From: Hypericibacter sp963696655
GTDB lineage: Bacteria; Pseudomonadota; Alphaproteobacteria; Dongiales; Dongiaceae
Direction: 5' to 3'
Assembly (NCBI GenBank): GCA_963696655.1
Contig: CAVOLB010000078.1
Coordinates: 1-64,000, forward strand
Length of the DNA: 64,000 bases
In this document: piece by piece, positions 8,435 to 16,364 of the stretch
How the letters are laid out: each line of letters starts with the position of its first letter
Numbering within the stretch: position 1 is the stretch's first letter
The notes under the pieces: generated by a model
Seen by the model: only the letters and a program-made list of their open reading frames with translations
What the model was told of the DNA's origin: nothing
Databases searched by the model: none
Position numbers and translations under genes: made by a program

Positions 8435-9354
8435 GACGCCAGGGCCTCGGCCGCGAGATTCTTCAAGGTGCGGTTGATCCAGAGATCGTTGTCGAGATTG
8501 TCGGGGCCGCCCGATTCGCAGAGCGACTTGAAATGCGCGTACTCCGCCACCCAGGTCGGATCGGGCTGAATCAGCGTTTTCGACGCCTCGTCCGGCCGGC
8601 CGCTCGGCAGCTTGCGGTCGCGAACGGTGAAACTGGTCGGGCCCCATTTGCACAGCGATTCAATGTGAGCGCTGCCGTTCTCGGCCAGCAGGTCGCATTT
8701 GAAATCGTTGCGCCAGGAACAGAGCGTCATCTCGAGCTCGACCGAGGGCGGTCCGGCCGAGGCGAGCACGACATGATCGAAGGCCCGATTCTCGAATCGA
8801 TCCGCGGACACGACGCGAAACGGTGCCGCGGGCGGCGATCCCAGCCAGAACAGGATGGTGTCGAGCAGATGCGATCCCAGATCGGGGAGCACGCCGGCGC
8901 CGGCATCGCGCCAGGCCGAGTCATGCACCAGGCGCGCCGTTCCGTTGCCATAGAACAGGCGCAAGCGATAGATCCGGCCGAGCCGGCCGCTTTGCAGCAG
9001 CTCGCGCATCCGGATGAAATGCGGCTCGAAGCGATGATTATAGGCGGTGTAGAGAACCGCGCCCTTCGCGCGCGCCCGGTCCCGAAGCCCGGCGATGGCG
9101 GCATCCTCGTCCGCGATCAAGGGCTTCTCGACCAGGGCATGCTTCCGGTGGGAGGCCAGATAGTCGAGGATGGCGAGCTTGGGCTCGTCCGGCGTGCAGA
9201 TCAGGGCCGCGTCATAGGCCGAGATCGGCACATCCTCAATTCGGCGATATTTGGCCTCGGGGTTGACCGGGTCGACGGTGGCGGCCAGGTCCGCCCCCGC
9301 GACGCTTCGCCTCTTATGGCCCTGGACACCGAGTCCGACAACGGCGACACGCAT
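8431..9354 (-). CDS. Gfo/Idh/MocA family oxidoreductase
   Basis: This 307-residue NAD(P)-dependent sugar oxidoreductase starts with the Rossmann loop VAVVGLGVQGHKR. It carries the family hallmark EKP in ALVEKPLIADE and a C-terminal alpha/beta domain with GAGVLPDLGSHLLDT. Enzymes of this family oxidise or reduce ring hydroxyls of sugars and sugar nucleotides. The start at 9354 is chosen because the Rossmann strand begins there. An upstream extension in frame would cross the promoter and is basic and non-conserved. It is the first gene of the leftward three-gene operon and overlaps the next gene by four bases. Substrate unknown. Confidence 0.85.
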   Translation of the reverse strand: MRVAVVGLGVQGHKRRSVAGADLAATVDPVNPEAKYRRIEDVPISAYDAALICTPDEPKLAILDYLASHRKHALVEKPLIADEDAAIAGLRDRARAKGAVLYTAYNHRFEPHFIRMRELLQSGRLGRIYRLRLFYGNGTARLVHDSAWRDAGAGVLPDLGSHLLDTILFWLGSPPAAPFRVVSADRFENRAFDHVVLASAGPPSVELEMTLCSWRNDFKCDLLAENGSAHIESLCKWGPTSFTVRDRKLPSGRPDEASKTLIQPDPTWVAEYAHFKSLCESGGPDNLDNDLWINRTLKNLAAEALAS

Positions 9355-9395
9355 TTTGGTCAGGTTTTCCGCGGATTTGAGCCGGCTCCGTCGTC

Positions 9396-9424
9396 TTGAC
9401 AAGCCGAAACTGAAAGAGTTTATA
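9396..9424 (+). promoter_or_regulatory. sigma70-type promoter for the heptose-type operon
   Basis: A perfect -35 TTGACA (9396-9401) is followed after 17 bases by TTTATA (9419-9424). Transcription would start near 9431, leaving a leader of about 214 bases before the isomerase gene. This is among the best promoter matches I saw in the intergenic regions. The long leader shows no structure I can name. Confidence 0.6.
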
Positions 9425-9447
9425 GCCGATCACGCGCCCCACCCCAA
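9419..9447 (-). promoter_or_regulatory. sigma70-type promoter for the Gfo/Idh operon, sharing its -10 with the opposite promoter
   Basis: On the minus strand TTGGGG (9447-9442) and TATAAA (9424-9419) are separated by 17 bases, giving a start near 9412 and a ~58-base leader. The -10 hexamer is the same six base pairs as the plus-strand -10, so the two promoters would compete for one melting site. Confidence 0.45.
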
Positions 9448-9644
9448 AGCCCCGGAATGACGCGACTCGAAGGCCGGCGAACGGATCGCCGACGCGCAAT
9501 TCCGGCCCATCGGCAAACGACGGGACCCTCGCGGAAGGCCGGCCGCAGACAGGGCCGGCTCCGCGATACGAGCGCGGCGCATATGGCAACGCTGTCGGTG
9601 GCGCCCCCAATCGCGCCATGCCGCGGCAGGAAGGCGATAATCGG

Positions 9645-10262
9645 ATGAGTCACGCAGCTCTGTTCTTCGACGAAGTCGCGCAGATCGCGCGCGAGATCGA
9701 TCGCGCCGCGATCGACCGGCTCGCCTCGGAGCTGGCGGCGGTGCGGGAACGGCGCGGCCGCCTGTTCCTGCTCGGCGTCGGCGGCAGCGCCGGCAATTGC
9801 AGTCATGCGGTCAACGATTTCCGCAAGCTCTGCGGGATCGAGGCCTACACCCCGGTCGACAATGTGTCGGAGCTGACCGCGCGCACCAACGACGAAGGCT
9901 GGGACACGGTGTTCGAGGGCTGGCTCGAGGTCAGCAACGTCAACGAGAAGGATGCAATTCTGATCTTCTCGGTCGGCGGCGGCGACGCCGAGAAGAATGT
10001 CTCGCCCAATCTCGTCAAGGCGATCGACCTGGCCAAGCGGCGCGGCACCAAGATCTTCGGGATCGTCGGGCGCGCCACCGGCTACACCGCCAAGAAGGGC
10101 GACGTGGTGGTCGTGATTCCGGCGCCGAACGCGGCGCACATCACCCCGCAGAGCGAGGGCTTCCAGGCCGTGGTGTGGCATTGCCTCGTTTCCAACCCGG
10201 TCCTGCAACGCCGGGCCACGAAGTGGGAGAGTGTCACCGCCACGAGCGCAGCCCCGCGGTGA
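9645..10262 (+). CDS. SIS-domain phosphosugar isomerase (GmhA-like)
   Basis: This 205-residue SIS protein has GVGGSAGNCSH at its phosphosugar loop, an ARTND segment and SVGGGDAEKN. These place it near GmhA, which converts sedoheptulose 7-phosphate to D-glycero-D-manno-heptose 7-phosphate. I start at ATG 9645; an ATG nine codons earlier adds only MPRQEGDNR. It is the first gene of a five- to six-gene operon, and its stop TGA (10260-10262) overlaps the GTG start of the phosphatase gene. The neighbours (phosphatase, transaldolase, kinase/adenylyltransferase) support a heptose-phosphate substrate, but a different C6/C7 ketose phosphate cannot be excluded. Confidence 0.85.
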   Translation: MSHAALFFDEVAQIAREIDRAAIDRLASELAAVRERRGRLFLLGVGGSAGNCSHAVNDFRKLCGIEAYTPVDNVSELTARTNDEGWDTVFEGWLEVSNVNEKDAILIFSVGGGDAEKNVSPNLVKAIDLAKRRGTKIFGIVGRATGYTAKKGDVVVVIPAPNAAHITPQSEGFQAVVWHCLVSNPVLQRRATKWESVTATSAAPR

Positions 10263-10798
10263 CGGCCGCGGCACCGCGCCGGGCGGTGTTCTTCGACCGC
10301 GACGGCACCCTCAACGAGGCGGTGGTCCGGGATGGCCATCCCTACCCGCCGGCCGGCGTCGCGGACATGATTCTCATGCCGGGCGCGGTCGACGCGCTCC
10401 AGCGACTGAAAGCCGCAGGCCTGTTCCTGGCCATCGCGACCAACCAGCCGGATGCGGCCAAGGGCCTCACCTCCCGGGCGGCAATCGAGGCGATGAACCG
10501 CTGGCTGACGGACCGGCTGCCGATCGACCATGTCGAGGTCTGCTGGTGCCTTGAGGGGCCCGACTGCAAGTGCTATAAGCCGCTGCCCGGCATGCTCTTT
10601 GACGCAGCCGCGCGACACAATATCCGATTGGACCAGAGCTTCATGGTCGGGGATCGTTGGCGCGACATCGGGGCCGGAAAAGCCGCCGGCTGCTACACCA
10701 TATGGTTGCGCAACGACTATGACGTCCCGCGGGAACGACCCGATCGAATCGTGTGCTCGCTCGCGGAGGCGACGGACGTCATCCTCCAACAATTCTAG
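10259..10798 (+). CDS. HAD-family sugar bisphosphate phosphatase (GmhB-like)
   Basis: This 179-residue HAD hydrolase has the nucleophile motif FFDRDGTLNE (Asp13, Asp15), motif II ATNQ, the lysine in CYKPLPGM and motif IV GDRWRDIGAGK. It matches the length and layout of GmhB, which removes the 7-phosphate from heptose 1,7-bisphosphate. The structural zinc site is CWC...CKC (Cys95, 97, 103, 105), with a Cys where GmhB usually has a His. It begins with GTG, overlapping the stop of the isomerase gene by four bases, which indicates translational coupling. The next ATG follows its stop without a gap. Confidence 0.85.
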   Translation: MTAAAPRRAVFFDRDGTLNEAVVRDGHPYPPAGVADMILMPGAVDALQRLKAAGLFLAIATNQPDAAKGLTSRAAIEAMNRWLTDRLPIDHVEVCWCLEGPDCKCYKPLPGMLFDAAARHNIRLDQSFMVGDRWRDIGAGKAAGCYTIWLRNDYDVPRERPDRIVCSLAEATDVILQQF

Positions 10799-11590
10799 AT
10801 GAAGGTCTCACGACCGATGGAACCCGTGCCCTCGATCTCCGATCTGCGGATCAAGATTTTCGCCGACGGCGCCGACCTGAACGGCATTCGCGAAATGTAC
10901 GCCAAGCCCTTCATCAAGGGGTTCACCACGAACCCCACGCTGATGCGCAAGGCCGGCGTGAAGGATTATCGCGCCTTCGCGCGCGAGGCGATCGCGGCGG
11001 TGCCCGACCGGCCGATCTCCTTCGAGGTCTTCGCCGACGATCACGCGACGATGGAAGCGCAGGCCATGGAGATCGCTTCCTGGGGCGCCAACGTCAATGT
11101 GAAGATCCCCATCACCAACACCAAGCGCCAGTCCTCGGTGCCGCTGGTCGGCCGCCTGTCGAAGCGCGGCGTCGCCGTCAACGTGACGGCGATGTTCACG
11201 CTGGATCAGGTGCGCGCCACGCTGGATGTCCTGTCGGCCGAGACGCCGGCGATCCTCTCGATCTTCGCGGGCCGCGTCGCCGACAGCGGGCGCGATCCGA
11301 TGCCGATCATGACCGAAGCGGTCCGGCTCGCGGCGAAGGCCCATCCCAAGGCCGAGGTGCTGTGGGCGAGCCCGCGCGAGGTGCTCAACCTGTTTCATGC
11401 CGACGCCTGCGGCTGCCACATCATCACCGTCACCAACGACCTGCTGAACAAGCTGGGCTCGGTGGGCAAGGATCTCGAGCGCTTCTCGCTCGAGACCGTG
11501 GAGATGTTCTGGCGGGACGCCGATGCCGCCGGCTACAACATCCCGACGCGGGACGCCGCGCCGGTCCTGGCGAATGGAGCTCGTTCGTGA
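10799..11590 (+). CDS. transaldolase family protein
   Basis: This 263-residue TIM-barrel aldolase is of the transaldolase/fructose-6-phosphate aldolase family. The Schiff-base lysine is Lys102 in VNVKIPITNTK, the FADGADL start and GFTTNPTLMRK motif are conserved, and SIFAGRVADSGRDP is the late phosphate-binding segment. Transaldolases exchange a dihydroxyacetone unit between sugar phosphates, making or consuming sedoheptulose 7-phosphate. Its place between heptose-type isomerase/phosphatase genes and a kinase/adenylyltransferase suggests that it feeds or adjusts the S7P pool for this pathway rather than central metabolism. The stop overlaps the GTG of the next gene. An ATG at 10817 is an alternative start. 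Confidence 0.88.
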   Translation: MKVSRPMEPVPSISDLRIKIFADGADLNGIREMYAKPFIKGFTTNPTLMRKAGVKDYRAFAREAIAAVPDRPISFEVFADDHATMEAQAMEIASWGANVNVKIPITNTKRQSSVPLVGRLSKRGVAVNVTAMFTLDQVRATLDVLSAETPAILSIFAGRVADSGRDPMPIMTEAVRLAAKAHPKAEVLWASPREVLNLFHADACGCHIITVTNDLLNKLGSVGKDLERFSLETVEMFWRDADAAGYNIPTRDAAPVLANGARS

Positions 11591-12594
11591 AGTTCAAGAA
11601 TGTCCTGGTGACCGGCGGCGCCGGCTATGTCGGATCGCTGCTCGTGCCGCAGCTGCTGGATCTCGGCTATCACGTCACCGTCTACGACATCATGTATTTC
11701 GGCGACGACTTCCTGCCGAAGCAGGATCCGGCCCTGCGCGTCATCGAGGGCGACATCCGCGACACGGCGAAGCTGGCCAAGGCCTGCCAGGGCCAGGATG
11801 TCGTGATCTCGCTCGCCTGCATCTCCAACGATGCGAGCTTCGAGCTGGACGAGCGGCTCTCGACCTCGGTCAATCTGGATGCCTTCGAGCCCATGGTGAT
11901 CGCGGCCAAGCGCGCCGGCGTGAAGCGCTTCATCTATGCCAGCTCGAGCTCGGTCTATGGCGTCTCCGACAAGCCGAATGTCACCGAGGACCATCCCCTG
12001 CTGCCGCTGACGCTCTACAACAAGTACAAGGGCATGTGCGAGCCGCTGCTGTTCAAGCACCAGTCGCCAGACTTCGTCTGCGTCACGATCCGGCCCGCGA
12101 CCGTCTGCGGTTACGCGCCGCGCCAGCGCCTGGATCTCAGCGTCAACATCCTGACGAACCACGCGATCAACAACGGCAAGATCACCGTGTTCGGCGGCAC
12201 CCAGCTCCGGCCCAACCTGCATGTGCAGGACATGTGCGACCTCTATGAGCTGCTGCTGGAGCTCCCCGACGAGAAGATCGCCGGCGAGACCTTCAATGCC
12301 GGCTACCAGAACATGAGCATCATGGACATCGCGCGCACCGTGCGCGACGTGGTCATGAACGAATTCCCCGACCGGGGCGCCATCGACATCGTCACGACGC
12401 CGACCGACGACATCCGCAGCTATCACATCAACTCGGACAAGATCCGCCGCAAGCTGGGCTTCTCGCCGCGCCACACGGTGGAAGACGCGGTTCGCGACCT
12501 GTGCAAGGCCTTCAAGGCGAACAAGCTGCCCAACAGCATGACCGACGATCGGTATTTCAACGTCCGTCAGCTGAAGTCCCTGCGCGCCGCATGA
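11587..12594 (+). CDS. NAD-dependent epimerase/dehydratase
   Basis: This 335-residue extended SDR has TGGAGYVGSLLVPQL at the nucleotide loop, SSSSVYGVS at the catalytic serine and the YxxxK motif in YNKYKGMCE. The GDIRD, RPATVCGYAPRQ and NLHVQDMCDLY segments resemble UDP-glucose-4-epimerase/dTDP-sugar reductase-type enzymes. It starts with GTG, which overlaps the transaldolase TGA. Its own stop overlaps the start of the second epimerase gene (ATGA), so the whole set is coupled. It probably modifies the nucleotide-activated sugar made by this operon, for example by C-4 or C-6 epimerisation. Confidence 0.85.
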   Translation: MKFKNVLVTGGAGYVGSLLVPQLLDLGYHVTVYDIMYFGDDFLPKQDPALRVIEGDIRDTAKLAKACQGQDVVISLACISNDASFELDERLSTSVNLDAFEPMVIAAKRAGVKRFIYASSSSVYGVSDKPNVTEDHPLLPLTLYNKYKGMCEPLLFKHQSPDFVCVTIRPATVCGYAPRQRLDLSVNILTNHAINNGKITVFGGTQLRPNLHVQDMCDLYELLLELPDEKIAGETFNAGYQNMSIMDIARTVRDVVMNEFPDRGAIDIVTTPTDDIRSYHINSDKIRRKLGFSPRHTVEDAVRDLCKAFKANKLPNSMTDDRYFNVRQLKSLRAA

Positions 12595-13604
12595 CCGGGA
12601 AGCCTCTGGCCGTCGTCACCGGCGGGGCGGGCTTCATCGGCAGCCATATGGTGGATCTGCTGGTCGAGCGCGGCTTTCGCGTTCACGCGATCGACAATAT
12701 GGTCGGTGGCCGCGCCGCCAATCTGGCCCAGCACGCTGGCTCCGGCGACGTGGTGCTGGAGACCCGCGACATCCGCGACATCAAGCCGGAGGATCCGTCC
12801 TTCCGCGGCGCGCGCTTCGTCTTCCATTTCGCCGGCATCGGCGACATCGTCCCGTCGATCGAGCGGCCGGCGGAATACATGTCGGCGAACGTCCAGGGCA
12901 CCGTCGCCGTGCTCGAGGCGGCCCGGCAGTCGGGCGTGACCAAGTTCGTCTATGCGGCGTCCTCCTCCTGCTACGGCCTGGCATCGACGCCGACGCGCGA
13001 GGATCACCCGATCAACCCGCTCTATCCCTACGCGCTGTCGAAATATCAGGGCGAGCAGGCGGGGTTCCACTGGCACAAGGTCTATGGCCTGCCGGTGAAT
13101 TCGGTCCGCATCTTCAACGCCTATGGCACCCGCTCGCGCACCTCGGGCGCCTATGGCGCGGTGTTCGGCGTGTTCCTGCGCCAGAAGCTGGCCGGCAAGC
13201 CCTTCACCGTCGTCGGCGACGGCACGCAGCGCCGCGACTTCCTCTATGTCACGGACGTCGCCCGCGCCTTTCTCGCGGCGGCGGAGACCGATCGTGCCGG
13301 GACCTTCTGGAATCTGGGCGGCGGCAATCCTCAGTCGGTCAACCGCCTGATCGAGCTCCTGGGCGGGGAAAAGACCTACATCCCGAAGCGCCCGGGCGAG
13401 CCGGACGTGACCTGGGCCGACATCGGCAAGATCCAGCGCGAGCTGGGCTGGGCGCCGGCGGTGAGTTTCGAGGAAGGCGTGGCCAGGATCGTGGCCACCA
13501 TCGACTATTGGCGCGAGGCGCCGCTCTGGGATCCCCAGTCGATCGCCAGCGCCACGGAAACCTGGTTCAAATTCATGAAGCAGGCCGGCCGGGAGAACGC
13601 ATAA
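12591..13604 (+). CDS. NAD-dependent epimerase/dehydratase
   Basis: This 337-residue extended SDR carries TGGAGFIGSHMVDLL, the acidic AIDNMVGG strand end, AASSSCYG and catalytic YALSKYQGE (Tyr and Lys in YxxxK). RIFNAYGTRSRTSGAYGAVF is close to the signature of UDP-GlcNAc/UDP-glucose C4-epimerases. It differs enough from the preceding SDR to be a separate activity, not a recent duplicate. It overlaps that gene by four bases and precedes the fused kinase/adenylyltransferase by three. A consecutive dehydratase/epimerase pair acting on the activated sugar is the likely role. Confidence 0.85.
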   Translation: MTGKPLAVVTGGAGFIGSHMVDLLVERGFRVHAIDNMVGGRAANLAQHAGSGDVVLETRDIRDIKPEDPSFRGARFVFHFAGIGDIVPSIERPAEYMSANVQGTVAVLEAARQSGVTKFVYAASSSCYGLASTPTREDHPINPLYPYALSKYQGEQAGFHWHKVYGLPVNSVRIFNAYGTRSRTSGAYGAVFGVFLRQKLAGKPFTVVGDGTQRRDFLYVTDVARAFLAAAETDRAGTFWNLGGGNPQSVNRLIELLGGEKTYIPKRPGEPDVTWADIGKIQRELGWAPAVSFEEGVARIVATIDYWREAPLWDPQSIASATETWFKFMKQAGRENA

Positions 13605-13607
13605 GCC

Positions 13608-15155
13608 ATGGATGCACAAAGCCGCAAGCTGGTGAGCCACAAGATCAAGACGGCGCAGGAAGTTGCCGCCATCATCGGCCCCCGCCCGCGCAAGAAGCGG
13701 GTCATCATGTGCCATGGCACCTTCGATGTCGTGCATCCGGGCCATGTCCGCCATCTGCTCTACGCCAAGAGCAAGTCGGACATCCTCGTGGCCAGCATCA
13801 CCGCCGATGCCCATATCCTGAAGGCGGCCCACCGGCCCTTCGTTCCCCAGGATCTGCGCGCGATCAACCTGGCGGCGCTCGAAGCCGTGGACTATGTGGT
13901 CGTCGATCCCAACCCGACACCGGTCGAGAATCTGAAGCTGATCCAGCCGGATTTCTACGCCAAGGGCTACGAATATGCCGGCGGCCACAATCCGAAGACC
14001 CAGGAAGAGATGCGCACGCTCGAGAGCTTCGGCGGCGAGGTGCTCTTCACGCCGGGCGATATCGTCTATTCATCGTCGCGCCTGATCGAGTCCGGACCGC
14101 CGGATATCGGCATCGAGAAGCTGATGATGATGATGGAAGGTGAAGGGTTCGGCTTCTCGGAACTCTACGGCGCCCTGGACAATCTCAAGGGCATCCGGGT
14201 CCATGTGGTGGGCGACACCATCGTCGACAGCCTGACCCATTGCAGCATGATCGGCGGGATGACCAAGACGCCGACCATGAGCGTTCTCTATGAGAACAAG
14301 GTGGATTATGTCGGCGGCGCCGGCATCGTCGCCAAGCATCTGCGCGCGGCCGGTGCGGACGTGACCTTCTCGACCGTTCTCGGCAACGACGCGCTGAAGG
14401 ATTTCGTCCTCCAGGATCTGGAGAAGGCGGGCGTCAAGACGCGCGCCATCATCGATCCGACGCGCCCGACGACCAACAAGAACGCCATCGTCGCCCACGA
14501 TTACCGCCTGCTGAAGATCGACACCGTCGACAATCGCTCGATCTCCGACAAGGTGCTGACGGAGTTCCGGCGCGACATCGCCGAGACCGCGGCGGACATC
14601 ACCTGCTTCAGCGACTTCCGTCACGGCATCTTCAACCGCATGACGGTGCCGCGTCTCACCGAGGCGATCCCCGCCGGGCGCATGCGCGTCGCCGACAGCC
14701 AGGTCGCCAGCCGCTGGGGCAACATCCTCGAGTTCAAGGGCTTCGACCTGATCACGCCGAACGAGCGCGAGGCGCGTTTCGCGCTGGGGGATCAGGACTC
14801 GGCGATCCGCCCGCTGGCGACGGCGCTGTTCGAGCAGGCCCATTGCAAGACGCTCATTCTCAAGCTCGGCGATCGCGGCGTTCTCACCTATCGCACCCGG
14901 CCGCCGGAGGACCTGCGCACCGTGGCGGCGCTCGACAGCTTCGCGAACAAGATCGTCGATCCAGTCGGCGCCGGCGACGCGCTCCTGGCCTATGCGACGC
15001 TGGCCTATTTCGCGACCGGGAACGACGTCCTGGCCGCGATCCTCGGCAATATCGCGGCCGCGGTGGAATGCAGCCGCGAGGGCAACGAGCCGGTGACGCC
15101 GGACTCCGTCCATCAGCGCATCCAGGAACTCGAACGGGTCGCCAACCTGGCCTGA
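13608..15155 (+). CDS. adenylyltransferase-PfkB kinase fusion (HldE-like, reversed domain order)
   Basis: This 515-residue bifunctional protein has a cytidylyltransferase-like N-terminal domain: CHGTFDVVHPGHVRHL with HxGH at 43-46, then KGYEYAGGHN. A PfkB/ribokinase-type domain follows from about residue 190: GDTIVDSL, YVGGAGIVAKHL, and the catalytic-base motif DPVGAGDALL with Asp457. E. coli HldE has the same two domains in the opposite order, kinase first. The predicted work is phosphorylation of a heptose 7-phosphate at C1 and later adenylylation of the 1-phosphate. It is the last gene of the operon, and a stem-loop begins on the last base of its stop codon. Confidence 0.88.
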   Translation: MDAQSRKLVSHKIKTAQEVAAIIGPRPRKKRVIMCHGTFDVVHPGHVRHLLYAKSKSDILVASITADAHILKAAHRPFVPQDLRAINLAALEAVDYVVVDPNPTPVENLKLIQPDFYAKGYEYAGGHNPKTQEEMRTLESFGGEVLFTPGDIVYSSSRLIESGPPDIGIEKLMMMMEGEGFGFSELYGALDNLKGIRVHVVGDTIVDSLTHCSMIGGMTKTPTMSVLYENKVDYVGGAGIVAKHLRAAGADVTFSTVLGNDALKDFVLQDLEKAGVKTRAIIDPTRPTTNKNAIVAHDYRLLKIDTVDNRSISDKVLTEFRRDIAETAADITCFSDFRHGIFNRMTVPRLTEAIPAGRMRVADSQVASRWGNILEFKGFDLITPNEREARFALGDQDSAIRPLATALFEQAHCKTLILKLGDRGVLTYRTRPPEDLRTVAALDSFANKIVDPVGAGDALLAYATLAYFATGNDVLAAILGNIAAAVECSREGNEPVTPDSVHQRIQELERVANLA

Positions 15156-15172
15156 CCCGGCTGAAGCCGGGT
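15155..15172. terminator. stem-loop between convergent genes
   Basis: ACCCGGC (15155-15161), TGAA loop, GCCGGGT (15166-15172): a perfect 7-bp GC-rich stem starting on the last base of the plus-strand stop codon and lying 17 bases before the end of the convergent minus-strand gene. There is no T-run, so it is a weak or bidirectional terminator at best. Confidence 0.45.
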
Positions 15173-15189
15173 GCTGGGCCCGGCGGGAA

Positions 15190-16341
15190 TCAGCCTTGCT
15201 CCATCAGGGCCCGGATCCGCGCCACCACGGCCCCCAATTCGTCGGGCAGCGGTCGATTGTCGCGCTGGAACGGGTCGCCGAACCAGACGGCGTGCCCCTC
15301 CTTGATCATCAGGCGATGGATCGCCGTCAGGTCGCGGTCATGCCCGATCGCCCCCAGGCGATCGGCCAGCTCGGCGATCGCCCGGCGCAGCCGGCGCGCG
15401 ATCGGCCGCGGCAGGAGCTCCGCCAGGCTGCCGAGAACTCCCGTTCCGAAGCCCGCGGAAAGCGGCAGCGGATAGATCGCCAGCGGCCGGCCGAGGCGGC
15501 CGATCTCCATCAGCATCGAGATGCTGTCGCTGGTGACGATGAAGCGATCGGCGAGGCCCAGGAGCGCGCGATAGGGATTGCGTTCCCCGCCCGGGCTCCA
15601 GCGATGCAGCAGCGAACCCGGCGGCAGCATGCGCTCCAGCACGGCAATGACGGCATCGGGCGTCCGCCGGCTGGTGGTGACGACGAGCGTGCCCCGTTCG
15701 CGGGCGGCGAGGTCGGCGATCCCGGCGGCGAGCTGGCGCGCGACCGTCTCGTCGAAGCGCACCGCCTTGGTGCGTCCGCCCACCATGACCGCGATCAAGG
15801 GCCGCGGCAGCGGCTCGAGCTCCCGCCGCCAGCCCTCGGTCTCGGCGGCAATGGCGGCCATCTCGATGCGCTGCAGCGGGAAATTGATCCGCAGCAGGTT
15901 GGGCTGGGGCGGCAACCGATATTGGACCGAGGCCACCGCCAGATCGAAACGGTCGAGCATGCGCTTGGGCGGCCCGATCAGGGCGATCCGGGTCCGCCCT
16001 CGCGACTGTTCCTTGATCCAGAGCGCCACCATCGACATCCGGCGGCCGATGGTGATGACGAGATCGGGCCAGGGGGCTTCGAGCGGATCGGACTTCGCCG
16101 GATCGACGTGATGGATCGAGGCGGCGACCCGGGGCTTGGCGTCGGCAAACTCCGGGCGGACGCGAATCTGCTTGGGCTGGCTCGGCCAGGGCAGCGCGTC
16201 GGCGACCACCTGCAGCTGCGCGTTGTCGCCGGTCTTGTCCGACATCAGCAGCCAGACGAGGGGCGACGGACGAGCGCCGGCCGGCATCGACGCGCTGGTC
16301 TTGGGGTCTGGCGACGGCATGGGCAATGAAGGGCCTGTCAC
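15190..16341 (-). CDS. ELM1/DUF1022-family protein (GT-B-like), first of a tandem pair
   Basis: This 383-residue protein belongs to the family called 'mitochondrial fission ELM1' from its plant member. Bacterial members are usually found beside lipopolysaccharide genes and look like GT-B glycosyltransferases. Visible family features are WLLMSDKTGDNAQ near the start, PWPDLVITIGRR, VMVGGRTKAVRF, LVVTTSRRTPDAV and the late FIVTSDSISMLMEIGRLGRPL. It is a diverged paralogue of the next gene upstream, from which it is separated by 23 bases. The start used is a GTG; an ATG at 16320 is possible. Its biochemical function in bacteria is, as far as I know, not established. Confidence 0.8.
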   Translation of the reverse strand: MTGPSLPMPSPDPKTSASMPAGARPSPLVWLLMSDKTGDNAQLQVVADALPWPSQPKQIRVRPEFADAKPRVAASIHHVDPAKSDPLEAPWPDLVITIGRRMSMVALWIKEQSRGRTRIALIGPPKRMLDRFDLAVASVQYRLPPQPNLLRINFPLQRIEMAAIAAETEGWRRELEPLPRPLIAVMVGGRTKAVRFDETVARQLAAGIADLAARERGTLVVTTSRRTPDAVIAVLERMLPPGSLLHRWSPGGERNPYRALLGLADRFIVTSDSISMLMEIGRLGRPLAIYPLPLSAGFGTGVLGSLAELLPRPIARRLRRAIAELADRLGAIGHDRDLTAIHRLMIKEGHAVWFGDPFQRDNRPLPDELGAVVARIRALMEQG

Positions 16342-16364
16342 GATCGAGCTGGATGGCCAGCGGG

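Noticed and set aside
10753..12594. 613-codon frame spanning the transaldolase and the first epimerase as one protein
   Set aside because: Only the part after GTG 11587 is protein-like. The part before it is the transaldolase gene read in the wrong frame.
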